Below, one piece after another: positions 17,081-25,819 of a stretch of DNA of 64,000 nucleotides. Every line of letters starts with the position of its first letter. Position 1 is the first letter of the stretch. The notes beneath the pieces were generated by a model, which saw only the letters and a list, made by a program, of their open reading frames with translations, ran no database searches and had not been told where the DNA came from. This DNA comes from Akkermansiaceae bacterium UBA956 (lineage in GTDB: Bacteria > Verrucomicrobiota > Verrucomicrobiia > Verrucomicrobiales > Akkermansiaceae), in contig DBCO01000010.1 in the NCBI GenBank assembly GCA_002293145.1, forward strand, positions 200,754-264,753, given 5' to 3'. The translations under genes and the position numbers were made by a program.

Positions 17081-20000
17081 TTACATCAAACTCTCAATTA
17101 AGCGCTCGCGATCGACACGAATGCACCAGTTTTCGATGTTTTGAATCTGGCCCGATGCCTCATCGTAGGTGCGATGCACACGACATTGCACCACGGTCTC
17201 TGCATGTTGGATCATCGTCGGCAAGCGGTCTTCCGGAAATGCCATAATCAGTTGCAAACCAAAATTGCGCGCTAGCGCAAGGCAGTCATCGATGCGATCG
17301 CCCGATAATTTCGAGAAGGCCTCATCCATGATGACGATGCCGAGATTGCAGTTCTGATGCTTACGCCCGAGGTCGTAGACGCGTTGAAATGCCGCCAGCA
17401 TCGCCACGAAAAACGGCGCTTGGTTTTCACCGCCCGATTGCTTTTTGGCATTCTTGTTGAGCGAGATCGCTGCCGCATCGGTCTTGCCCGCAGGGATCGC
17501 TTGGATGTCCCACTGGTGGTAATAGCGATAATCTAACGCTTTCTGATGGCGCGGATCTTCGGCATTTTCGATGGCTGTCATCAGTGCTTCCTTGGCTCGC
17601 TCGATTTCTTCTTTGCCACCTGCGGCAAAAAGTTCCAGACCCGCGCTCAGACCTTTTTCCACCAGCGTCCAGATGGCACTATGGGCGCGATCCATGCGCA
17701 TCGAGAGCTGATACTTCCAGCCGCCGATGTTGTGATCCATCGCCCGATTCAGCTCGCGTTTGGTGCGCTCTGCTTCTTCGAGTTTCTCTTTCAAAACATC
17801 GAGCACTTGATGCTGCAAACGCTCTTCCCACTCGCGGCGTGCATCTTCGGCTGCCGTCGTATAGCGCTCGAGTTCGTGCGTTTCGAGCTCAGTACAACGA
17901 GCTTGATAAGCCGCATTGCCTTCATCATTGACATCAAAACTATCAGCAATTTCGCGATGCGTTTCTGCTAGAGCGCGGCGCTCCATATCACGTTCACGGC
18001 GTGCTTTGTCGGCATCAGCCACGCAGCTGTGAATGATGGCCGATGCTCCCTCGATGCGCTGTGGCCAGCGAGGGTATTGCTTTATCGCCTGCACGATGCG
18101 CTCTTGAATCTCAGCATCGCGGATCTGCGGGGTTCTCTCTCGCGATAGATTTCTTTGCAATCGCGCCTCACTTTCTTCCTCCTGCAAACTGACAATCGCA
18201 TCGATCAATTCGCGTTCTTTTTGCGAAAAATCTTGGATCACAACCATCAACTTGCCTTTGCGTTCATTCAAGCCAAGCAAGGTTTTGTGAAGTTGATTCA
18301 TCTGTGCAACAGCCGCTTCTCGTGCGGGGGTGGCAAGCAATTTGATCGTCTCATCAAGCTGCAACAATTGCTTACGTAAATCAGGTAAACGATGCAAGCG
18401 CGAGGTGCCTGAGGGGCGTTCACCCTGGGAAAGATTCCATTCATTTCCTCGATGCAGAAAATTTCTCCATTGATCCCGTCGATGTTTGATCGCGACGAGT
18501 TCTTGCTGCGTTTGCTCCAATTCTGATACTCGCAAATCTCGCAAACGCCGCATGCCTTCTTCGCCGATGCTTAGCTCGCGCGAGGGTGTAATCAATCGAC
18601 GATGCGGCGGATCCTTGAGCCATCCATCTTGCGAAAACCCACGCGCATGTTTTTCCAGTGCCTGCACATCGGCCACGCAAATCATATCACCAAAGGCGTG
18701 CTGAAGGTATTGCTGCGCGAGTGGATGCTTGGTCTCAAACAAAGCCGCTACGCTGCCGGCCTTAACCGAGCTACTCGCATCAGAAATTTCCTTAGGATTC
18801 ACCAGCCATTCATCGGGCAGGCGTTGTTGTCGCGCCTGCTCCCACGCTGCGGCGAAATCATCGACCAAAATCGCATGACGTTTGTTGCCTAACAGATTCT
18901 CGAGTAAGGGCCACCATGCCTCGGCTTCTTCTTTTACCTCGATCACGCGGGCTAATGCTTCTGCACGCTGGCCTCGTGATTTCAGATGATCGAGCAAAGG
19001 TGACGACATCGTGCTTCCCTTGCGCTGAAGCTCTTCAATGTCACGATTCAATCGGGCTTGCTTGTTTTCCAGTTCACGGATTTTATCGTCTAAGGGCCGC
19101 AGTTCATCATGGGCCTGTGATTTAAGCATTTCAAATACTGCAGGCATGCGTTCCACTGCATCCAAGCCTGCACCTTCGTCAGTGCCTTGCATCGCCTTGA
19201 GTCGGGTATCGGCAATGGTAGGAATATCTAACAAAAGCTCTTCCGCGTGGCGTAACCATTGCTTCCAGTGTGTGGTCTTGGTGTAGAGAAATTCTTTGGC
19301 GGACTTGGCTGCATCGCGTAATTGATCGACCTCTTTGCTGAGCTCGGTATGCTTGTGACGATTTTCATTGAGCATCGCCACCTGGCTATCCTTGCCAGCG
19401 ACCAAGCAGACCGCCTGATACTGATAATCGGTCTCGGAAATTTCCCGCATCACCGACTCGTGCGCGGCGAGGTCTTCGGCATTTTGGATGCACAGGGATT
19501 CCAAGCGATCTTTGCGTTGCTGCAGTGCTTCTTCTTTTTCGATATGGATCAAGGCATCGCGCAGGTGACGGTAAATTTTCTCTTCCGTAGCCGCACGCTC
19601 ATAGCATGTATGCTGATCACAAATGCGCTTCAATCGCTCATACTGATCTTGCATTTTTCCGAGCCGATCTTGGGCGCGACGATGAGCATCCACGCTCATG
19701 CGCACGGCTTTGACATCAGGCAATCCAGGCTCTAACAAATAATCGCGAATGAAGCGCTCGAACGACTCGACGGGCTGAAATGCCATCGAATTCGGCAGCG
19801 TTTTGTTCATCTGAATGCGATCAAATCCCAGATGCACGCGGCTGGCCATTTCATCGAGATACGAGGCTTGGCGATCAAACAACTCACCGCCGAGGTCGCG
19901 TTTGACATGCACGCGAAATTCGTTTTCGGGCATGAACTCATCTTGATCATGCAGATTTTTCACGAAAAAATTCACCGGGTCGAGCCGTTGCGGCAAGGTG

Positions 20001-20401
20001 AACCACAGCGTACGCGGCTTCGCTGTCGGGCTTTCGTATTCGATGCGCGCGCCCCATGTTTCACGGCGGATTGCTCCGTTTGCGTCAGCGGGCCAGGCAA
20101 ATTCCAGCGCAGCGAAAGTAACGCTTGATTGGCGCAGATAACGCTCCTGACCATCGGCCGATTGCGTATTGGTATCGCAAAGGCAGTAACCGCGCAAGGA
20201 GCGACCACTGCCAGCACCAGCGGCGGCTTTGTTGAATCGGCTGAGGTTTTCGCCAAGCATCACAAACTGAATTAAGTCTAACAAAACGCTCTTGCCCGAG
20301 CCATTCGCGCCGGTAATGAGCGTGAGGCCAGAGAGGTCGATCATTTTCTGATAGCCATACCAATTGATCGCAATGATGCGGCTGATGTGAACGCGTTTCA
20401 T
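17081..20401 (-). CDS. jetC: SMC-like ATPase JetC/MksB of a Wadjet-type system
   Basis: An SMC/MukB-like ATPase of 1106 residues. Walker A is GANGSGKS at residues 31-38 after LSGLTLIT. Long coiled-coil arms fill most of residues 240-900, with a hinge-like region between. Near the C-terminus come the ABC signature SGGENQAPFFVAML and Walker B LGIVIMDEAFSKLSGDR, so both halves of the ATPase head are intact. Its ATG overlaps the stop of jetB (ATGA). In Wadjet and MksBEFG systems this subunit, with kleisin JetA and KITE-like JetB, extrudes DNA loops and recognises small circular plasmids, which JetD then cuts. Here the gene is followed within about 150 bases by an unrelated surface-protein gene, and no jetD is present. 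Confidence 0.92.
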   Translation of the reverse strand: MKRVHISRIIAINWYGYQKMIDLSGLTLITGANGSGKSVLLDLIQFVMLGENLSRFNKAAAGAGSGRSLRGYCLCDTNTQSADGQERYLRQSSVTFAALEFAWPADANGAIRRETWGARIEYESPTAKPRTLWFTLPQRLDPVNFFVKNLHDQDEFMPENEFRVHVKRDLGGELFDRQASYLDEMASRVHLGFDRIQMNKTLPNSMAFQPVESFERFIRDYLLEPGLPDVKAVRMSVDAHRRAQDRLGKMQDQYERLKRICDQHTCYERAATEEKIYRHLRDALIHIEKEEALQQRKDRLESLCIQNAEDLAAHESVMREISETDYQYQAVCLVAGKDSQVAMLNENRHKHTELSKEVDQLRDAAKSAKEFLYTKTTHWKQWLRHAEELLLDIPTIADTRLKAMQGTDEGAGLDAVERMPAVFEMLKSQAHDELRPLDDKIRELENKQARLNRDIEELQRKGSTMSSPLLDHLKSRGQRAEALARVIEVKEEAEAWWPLLENLLGNKRHAILVDDFAAAWEQARQQRLPDEWLVNPKEISDASSSVKAGSVAALFETKHPLAQQYLQHAFGDMICVADVQALEKHARGFSQDGWLKDPPHRRLITPSRELSIGEEGMRRLRDLRVSELEQTQQELVAIKHRRDQWRNFLHRGNEWNLSQGERPSGTSRLHRLPDLRKQLLQLDETIKLLATPAREAAVAQMNQLHKTLLGLNERKGKLMVVIQDFSQKERELIDAIVSLQEEESEARLQRNLSRERTPQIRDAEIQERIVQAIKQYPRWPQRIEGASAIIHSCVADADKARRERDMERRALAETHREIADSFDVNDEGNAAYQARCTELETHELERYTTAAEDARREWEERLQHQVLDVLKEKLEEAERTKRELNRAMDHNIGGWKYQLSMRMDRAHSAIWTLVEKGLSAGLELFAAGGKEEIERAKEALMTAIENAEDPRHQKALDYRYYHQWDIQAIPAGKTDAAAISLNKNAKKQSGGENQAPFFVAMLAAFQRVYDLGRKHQNCNLGIVIMDEAFSKLSGDRIDDCLALARNFGLQLIMAFPEDRLPTMIQHAETVVQCRVHRTYDEASGQIQNIENWCIRVDRERLIESLM

Positions 20402-21027
20402 GAGTCTTGGAGAGAGGTAGGAGCTTGGTAAAGTGCGAGGCGATCGAGGTAGGCTTCGAGCGAATCAAAGGGAATCACGCGCGGCAGACTAGGGAGAATT
20501 TCGATGATCATTTCGCCGAGTTGCGTCGCGCCCTCGGGCTTGCTGGTGCGCACCAATCGATGACGCTTGAATTTGCCTAGCATCGTTTCGAGATGGGTTT
20601 TTTCTGGTGGGTCGATTTTATCAAAAGTGTTGCGAAATTTTTGCCAAACTTCATCGACGGGAAGGATGACTGTCTGGTGAGCATGATTGCTGCGCTCGTC
20701 ATCCCAAGCACGCCACAATACTAACAGAAGCAGCGTTTCATCCTTGCTAAACTGCGCCAACAACGCGCAATCTTCACTGCGAGGTTGTGCTTGCAGCAAA
20801 CAAAAATCATCATCGATGATCAAACTCATACCCAGCACCGAGAGGTAATCTTCGAGATGCTTTTGGTAATGATCGCGCACTAACAGAAATTGATCGCGGC
20901 CCGATGCGGTATCGCCAAGGATCACTCCACGACCTAACAAATCCGCAAGCACCTCACGCAACGAGGCCCGGTCTTCCTCAGGAACCTCCGACCAAAACGA
21001 CGGCCAATTTTTATGGGATTCAGACAT
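20398..21027 (-). CDS. jetB: DUF4194 protein JetB/MksE
   Basis: A soluble 209-residue protein that fits DUF4194: LREVLADLLGRGVILGD, then a mid-region with ALLAQFSKDETLLLLVLWRA and a charged winged-helix-like C-terminal half (EKTHLETMLGKFKRHRLV). In Wadjet/Mks complexes this KITE-like subunit bridges the kleisin JetA to the SMC heads. It lies between jetA (14 bases upstream) and jetC (four-base overlap), the standard order. The assignment relies on the family pattern plus the operon. Confidence 0.88.
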   Translation of the reverse strand: MSESHKNWPSFWSEVPEEDRASLREVLADLLGRGVILGDTASGRDQFLLVRDHYQKHLEDYLSVLGMSLIIDDDFCLLQAQPRSEDCALLAQFSKDETLLLLVLWRAWDDERSNHAHQTVILPVDEVWQKFRNTFDKIDPPEKTHLETMLGKFKRHRLVRTSKPEGATQLGEMIIEILPSLPRVIPFDSLEAYLDRLALYQAPTSLQDS

Positions 21028-21041
21028 GATGGGGAAATGCT

Positions 21042-22523
21042 TTATTTCTTACGGGTAATGGTGAAACGATCGAGCATCCAGCCGGAGTGTGGATCGCGGA
21101 GGATGGCTTCGGGTTCGAGCCCGAGCGGGCGACTTGGGCTATCGACTTGCCAGGTGATGCTTTTGCCACTGATGCCCACCGCTGTTTCAAAGGCTGCGAT
21201 GGCTAATAGATCGAGCAATTCATCGTCATCACTGGCACGAAAGGCATCGGTGCTGAGTTCGCCTATGGCAGCTGGCAATAATTGCTGCAATAAGCGCGCG
21301 GCACGTTGTGGCGTGAGAGCTAGCCGTTGGCGCTCGCGCAGGCCAGCCATGGTGTCCTCGACGTTTTCCTCGCGATTGATGCCTTGGGAATCGAAGCTCA
21401 AGTCGGCACTGCCCTTGCTCTTGCGAACTCGCGCCAGCGAATCGGTGCCGTAGTAGCATTTCATCTCGGATACCAGTGGTGAAAAATCAGCGGCCTGATC
21501 ACGAAGATGCGAGGTCTTTTGTTGTTCGTGCTGCTGATTGATGGCATCGCAGTAATTTTTGACGATCTCAGGCTTACGACCACGCAGTTCAGTTTGATAA
21601 CGATAGCGTTGCAGGGAGAGATGATTGAACGAGGCCATGCGCGCATCGATGCTCTCAGCGATCAAGCGAATGCTCGCCAACTTGCGCTCGACATTGCGCA
21701 GCATTTTTTCACTATGATGATAGGCCTCGCTCGGATCGTAACTGTAATGAAGCTGGAGATCCTGGGCGAGTTGCTCACGGACCAGCGGATTATCGCGGTG
21801 GTCTGCCATTTGCAACCGCAGCGCCTGGATCCGCGGCAGCAGTCCACCACGACGCAAGGAATCATAGCAAACCATGTGCTGGCCCACGCCAAATTCCGCA
21901 TACAGCAGACGCAAAGTCTCCGCTGGAGTATCGCTGAGACGTTGCTTGCGGTCAAAGATCGCGATGAGTTTTTCCACGCCATGCAACTGAACAATCGCAT
22001 GCTCCAGACGCGCCGTGACATCGCTCAAGACAGAACGCATTTGCCCTTCTTGTCCTACTTCTAGCAGAAAAACATCGGTTTTTTCGAGCGTATTGCACAC
22101 TCCTTTCAAGGTGTCCGCAAAAGTTTTAAGCTCGGCAATTTCATCCTCTGCGAGATCGCGCAACATCCGCAACAAAGGCCGCAATCCTGGTGAAATCAGC
22201 GCGTAACGTTCATGCAGACCAAGCTGCTGATCCTCCATCCAACGCGCATCGCAGAGTCGATTGAACAACTGCCCCGCCCGCTGCCGCGCATCCCGCATGT
22301 TCGCGCCCTCATCGTCCTCCAACTTGATGTCAGGATGCGCCGAGATCACTTCGCGGATGATCGCGATCGCATCCGCATGCGGCAAACGCCCGGCCTCACC
22401 CGCTTCCTCCGCCAAACGCTCCGCGCAATCGACATAGATCGCCGAGGACGGACGCGATAGCGGCCGGAAAAACTCCTGCGACACATTCGCCAGCAATTTT
22501 CGACTCAAGGAAGCTTCACTCAT
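21042..22523 (-). CDS. jetA: kleisin-like subunit JetA/MksF
   Basis: About 493 residues from the ATG at 22523; an in-frame start at 22565 would add fourteen residues of no known similarity. The N-terminal winged-helix-like part has FFRPLSRPSSAIYVDCAERL and LFNRLCDARWMEDQQ, a pattern seen in Wadjet JetA proteins. The middle is helical and rich in Arg, Gln and Leu, as expected for the kleisin linker. First gene of the operon and divergent from gnd, with about 148 bases of shared promoter region. Which Wadjet subtype it belongs to is not settled here: a profile search against DUF3375 and DUF5716 would decide. Confidence 0.85.
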   Translation of the reverse strand: MSEASLSRKLLANVSQEFFRPLSRPSSAIYVDCAERLAEEAGEAGRLPHADAIAIIREVISAHPDIKLEDDEGANMRDARQRAGQLFNRLCDARWMEDQQLGLHERYALISPGLRPLLRMLRDLAEDEIAELKTFADTLKGVCNTLEKTDVFLLEVGQEGQMRSVLSDVTARLEHAIVQLHGVEKLIAIFDRKQRLSDTPAETLRLLYAEFGVGQHMVCYDSLRRGGLLPRIQALRLQMADHRDNPLVREQLAQDLQLHYSYDPSEAYHHSEKMLRNVERKLASIRLIAESIDARMASFNHLSLQRYRYQTELRGRKPEIVKNYCDAINQQHEQQKTSHLRDQAADFSPLVSEMKCYYGTDSLARVRKSKGSADLSFDSQGINREENVEDTMAGLRERQRLALTPQRAARLLQQLLPAAIGELSTDAFRASDDDELLDLLAIAAFETAVGISGKSITWQVDSPSRPLGLEPEAILRDPHSGWMLDRFTITRKK

Positions 22524-22671
22524 ACTACGGACGCCCACGTTGCGCAGCGGCGGAAAAAATTGCAACCTCTAGTTTTCTTGCCGATTTTCTTTGACATACC
22601 AGCAACTAGGGGTTGCGCATGACCCCGATTTCCCCTATTGCCGCACCTCACCACCACGAAATCTTCCAATT

Positions 22672-24105
22672 ATGAGCCTTCCAATCACAAGAAAAAGCGA
22701 CTTCGGACTTATCGGACTGGCCGTCATGGGCCAAAATCTCGTTCTCAATGTAGAATCCCGCGGCTTCCAAGTCAGCGTTTTCAACCGCACCACCGCCACT
22801 ACCGATGAATTCGTTGCGGCTCATTCCGACAAAAAACTCGTCGGTGCCCACACGCTCGTAGATTTCGTGCAATCTCTCGCCACCCCGCGCAAGATCCAGA
22901 TCATGGTCAAAGCCGGCGGCCCCGTGGATACCGTGATCGAGCAACTCATCCCCCTGCTCGACCAAGGTGACATTATCATCGATGGCGGAAATTCCCTCTA
23001 CACCGATACCGAGCGCCGCGATGCGTACCTTTCCGAAAAAGGCCTGCGCTTCATTGGTGCTGGCGTTTCTGGTGGTGAAGAAGGCGCCCGTAAAGGCCCA
23101 TCGATCATGCCCGGTGGGCCACTCTCGACCTGGGATGTAATGAAGCCAATTTTCGAATCCATTTCAGCCAAAGTTGACGGCGAACCTTGCGTGACCCACA
23201 TCGGCCCTGGCGGTGCAGGTCATTACGTAAAAATGATCCACAACGGCATCGAGTACGGCGACATGCAGCTGATTTGCGAAGCCTACAACATCTTCAAATC
23301 CGCTGGATTCACCGCCGCAGAACTGGGCGAAGTTTTCTCCTCATGGAACAGTGGTGACCTCGAAAGCTACCTGATCCAAATCACTGCCGAGATTTTCAAA
23401 CAAATCGATCCCGAGACCGGAAAAGCACTCGTCGATCTCATCCTCGACACCGCAGGCCAAAAGGGCACTGGCAAGTGGACCATCATGAACGCCGTCGAAA
23501 ACACCGTGGTCATCTCCACCATCAACGCCGCTGTCGAAGCCCGCATCCTTTCCTCGATGAAAGACAAACGTGTCGCCGCCAGCACCGAGTTGCAAGGTCC
23601 AACCGCCAGCATCACCGGAGAAAAAGCCGTATTGGTCAAAAAGGTCCACGATGCCCTTTTCGCCTCGAAAATCATTTCCTACGCCCAAGGCCTCGACCTC
23701 ATCAAAACCATGGGTGCCGAGAAAAACTGGGGTCTCGACCTCGGAAAAATCGCAGCCATCTGGCGCGGCGGCTGCATCATCCGTGCTCGTTTCCTCAACG
23801 ACATCACCGATGCCTATCGCAGCAATCCTGAGCTCAGCAACCTGATGCTCGCCCCCTTCTTCACCAAGCTCCTCAACGAGTTCCAACAAAACTGGCGCGA
23901 AGTGGTATCCCTCGCCACCCTCAACGGCATCCCCGTTCCTGCGTTCAGCGCCTCGCTCGGCTACTACGACAGCTACCGCGCCGCGGTTCTTCCCGCCAAC
24001 CTGCTGCAAGCTCAGCGCGACTTCTTCGGCGCACACACCTACGAGCGCACCGACAAACCACGCGGCCAATTCTTCCACACCAACTGGCCCGACGTGATTG
24101 GCTAA
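22672..24105 (+). CDS. gnd: 6-phosphogluconate dehydrogenase, decarboxylating
   Basis: A 477-residue enzyme of the pentose phosphate pathway that converts 6-phosphogluconate to ribulose 5-phosphate and CO2 with NADP. The Rossmann motif GLIGLAVMGQNLVLNV is at the N-terminus, followed by NRTTATTDEF. Substrate and catalytic segments GVSGGEEGARKGPSIMPGG and HYVKMIHNGIEYGDMQ are complete, and the C-terminal part is of normal length. The ATG at 22672 fits the family start; the in-frame ATG at 22591 would overlap promoter sequence shared with jetA. It has no pathway neighbours here. Confidence 0.96.
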   Translation: MSLPITRKSDFGLIGLAVMGQNLVLNVESRGFQVSVFNRTTATTDEFVAAHSDKKLVGAHTLVDFVQSLATPRKIQIMVKAGGPVDTVIEQLIPLLDQGDIIIDGGNSLYTDTERRDAYLSEKGLRFIGAGVSGGEEGARKGPSIMPGGPLSTWDVMKPIFESISAKVDGEPCVTHIGPGGAGHYVKMIHNGIEYGDMQLICEAYNIFKSAGFTAAELGEVFSSWNSGDLESYLIQITAEIFKQIDPETGKALVDLILDTAGQKGTGKWTIMNAVENTVVISTINAAVEARILSSMKDKRVAASTELQGPTASITGEKAVLVKKVHDALFASKIISYAQGLDLIKTMGAEKNWGLDLGKIAAIWRGGCIIRARFLNDITDAYRSNPELSNLMLAPFFTKLLNEFQQNWREVVSLATLNGIPVPAFSASLGYYDSYRAAVLPANLLQAQRDFFGAHTYERTDKPRGQFFHTNWPDVIG

Positions 24106-24443
24106 AAAATCCCCACACCTTGGACTGCGGAAGCCCTGCTGCCGCTTTCCCACAGGCAGCCTGCTGCCGTCGGCCCCGGTGCCCAAAAACCTCCCACTTC
24201 CCGTATTTGACTGCCCACTCATTTCGAATAACGCTTTCTTCCTTGTGCCTCAAGCGCACCAACGGTGCACCGCCATTCCCAATTACGTGAGGCGAAGCCT
24301 TTTACGCGACGAACGGAAGAAGAAAAAATGCATGCAATATCGACAAAAATCGTATCTTTCAGTAGCGTAATCCCACTTGATATTCCCCGGTGGAATCCTA
24401 CTAACAAGCACTGTTCGCCATTAAATTTCCAACTGAAACCGCT
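24106..24443. repeat. REP-like inverted repeat region after gnd
   Basis: This gene-free stretch begins with TGGACTGCGGAAGCC (24121-24135), which continues into two small GC-rich hairpins (24135-24172). The same 15 bases occur in reverse complement at 25677-25691, beyond the two small genes. The rest (24180-24443) shows no family signature. Confidence 0.6.
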
Positions 24444-24728
24444 ATGGACAAAGACATACAAGAGTTAATCCCGGAAGCACATAGGGATTTAATTGAAGCT
24501 GTTCCAAAAGGGTTCTCACAATCCAGTGCTTTTGGAGGTATTCTGCTTGGAGGACTTCTTGGAGCAATCGCATGCATGCTTGTTGCGAATTGGATGATCC
24601 CGATAGTCTTCGGCGCGCTATTGATCGCCCAGCGGATTTGGGTCTGGAGGAGCGACAAGGGATTCGATAAGCGCGTTAAGGAATTAAAGGAGCGTGGTTT
24701 GGCTTGGAAGACCGGAGATGCCACATAA
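24444..24728 (+). CDS. small membrane protein, unknown family
   Basis: A 94-residue protein starting at a good ATG. It has a polar N-terminus (DIQELIPEAHRDLIEAVPKG), two adjacent hydrophobic segments (about residues 30-47 and 50-63), and a basic C-terminal tail (RSDKGFDKRVKELKERG). That suggests a hairpin-type inner-membrane protein with both ends in the cytoplasm. I recognise no family. It is the first of two orphan genes inside a segment bounded by inverted copies of a REP-like repeat, and it is followed by a structured non-coding stretch. Confidence 0.55.
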   Translation: MDKDIQELIPEAHRDLIEAVPKGFSQSSAFGGILLGGLLGAIACMLVANWMIPIVFGALLIAQRIWVWRSDKGFDKRVKELKERGLAWKTGDAT

Positions 24729-24737
24729 GAATCAAAG

Positions 24738-24830
24738 AAGGCGAACAAGCCGTGCGTGGCAAACGGCGATAACGTCCCTCGTTGATTCGAAGCTTGATCC
24801 GCCGGTGCCTCCATATCTAACGTTCGCCGG
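24738..24830 (+). repeat. structured inverted-repeat element, attC-like
   Basis: GGCGAAC (24740-24746) and GTTCGCC (24822-24828) form a 7-bp inverted repeat that encloses smaller inverted repeats (GCCGT/ACGGC and AACG/CGTT). It lies directly after the stop of a small orphan gene. This size and layout recall an integron attC site, but the ends do not match the RYYYAAC/GTTRRRY consensus, so the identity is doubtful. The rest of the gap to the next gene (24831-25083) shows nothing clear. Confidence 0.3.
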
Positions 24831-25083
24831 GCTGCCAATCTACTATTCCAGGCTTACCGTTGCCGGCACTGGGAAACCCGCTACCCGCCCCGAAGTCTGA
24901 GGGGCGCGACAAACCTCAACCTGAATCGGATGGGCACTCCCTCCGATAAGGGTGCATGTGCTTTTACGTTAGTTAAAACACTCTATGCGATTTCCGAATT
25001 TTTTGATATTTGCTTCATTGCTCTGATGCAAAGGTTCTCGATCGGTGCACCCAACAAATGAAACGCCAGCCCCAGAAAACGCT

Positions 25084-25515
25084 ATGAAAGATAAATATCC
25101 CGATGTGATGGATTTGAAAAAGGTCGGAACTTACCCGGCGTTGGCTGGGTCAGGAGGCGGATACGTTTGGGATGAGGTCCTTGAATATCGTGTCTGGTGC
25201 CACCCAGAAAACGGAGCAGTAGATGAATTTGAAGGCGATGACTACTACTATAGTTTTGAGACCTATGCCGACGCCGAGCAGTTTGCCCATGCCACGAATG
25301 GTGCCGAAAGCCCGCTGGCGCTGATTCTCCAGCGAGAATACATTGAAGAGGCCGAGCCAGGAGAATATCGCCACGTCAAGGAGGAGCGAATCACGGAATG
25401 GCCCGTTGAGTTTATCCAACGCCCTCGAAGAACCCCGACGACCATTCCGAATTTCTTAGCCCCCGATGACCCTGAAAACCGCATGGCGATTCTGCGAGGT
25501 AGTGCATCTCCTTGA
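25084..25515 (+). CDS. conserved hypothetical protein
   Basis: A soluble acidic protein of 143 residues from the ATG at 25084; a GTG at 25045 would add thirteen. It is rich in aromatic and acidic residues: TYPALAGSGGGYVWDEVLEY, CHPENGAVDEFEGDDYYYSF, HVKEERITEWPVEFIQRPRR, ending in FLAPDDPENRMAILRG. I recall near-identical proteins of unknown function scattered in unrelated bacteria, sometimes mislabelled as GCN5-type acetyltransferases, but no acetyl-CoA binding motif (RxxGxG/A) is present. A scattered distribution and the repeat-bounded setting suggest horizontal spread. Confidence 0.65.
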   Translation: MKDKYPDVMDLKKVGTYPALAGSGGGYVWDEVLEYRVWCHPENGAVDEFEGDDYYYSFETYADAEQFAHATNGAESPLALILQREYIEEAEPGEYRHVKEERITEWPVEFIQRPRRTPTTIPNFLAPDDPENRMAILRGSASP

Positions 25516-25676
25516 ATGATATAACTACAAAGCATCGCTGGTCCTGTGAGGCATAAGGTGCTGGGCGGATGGAAGAGTTAGGGTGAACTTAGTGTTGTTA
25601 ATCGGAAGGTGGCAATCATCTCGTGACGATGTCATAGGAAATGGTTGGGACTTTGGGTATCCTGCCGTCGGCAGTA

Positions 25677-25691
25677 GGCTTCCGCAGTCCA
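25677..25691 (-). repeat. inverted copy of the REP-like repeat
   Basis: GGCTTCCGCAGTCCA is the exact reverse complement of 24121-24135, and the match continues loosely for several more bases (CTGCCG). The 304-base gap 25516-25819 holds this copy and a neighbouring hairpin (TTCCGCAG/CTGCGGAG near 25680-25715) but no gene. Confidence 0.65.
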
Positions 25692-25819
25692 TGGCCGCTA
25701 ACTTCTGCGGAGGATTTTTTGCGCCCAGTTTGAATTGCCTCCGATGTAGTCCATATTGCATAACGCGATGATTGCTTTTTCCTCTATCCATTTCAACACA
25801 GATCCGCTACCCTGCTGGT

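Noticed and set aside
23341..24222. 293-codon open frame on the minus strand
   Set aside because: Antisense to gnd, which is intact and conserved; Gly/Val/Glu-rich shadow composition.
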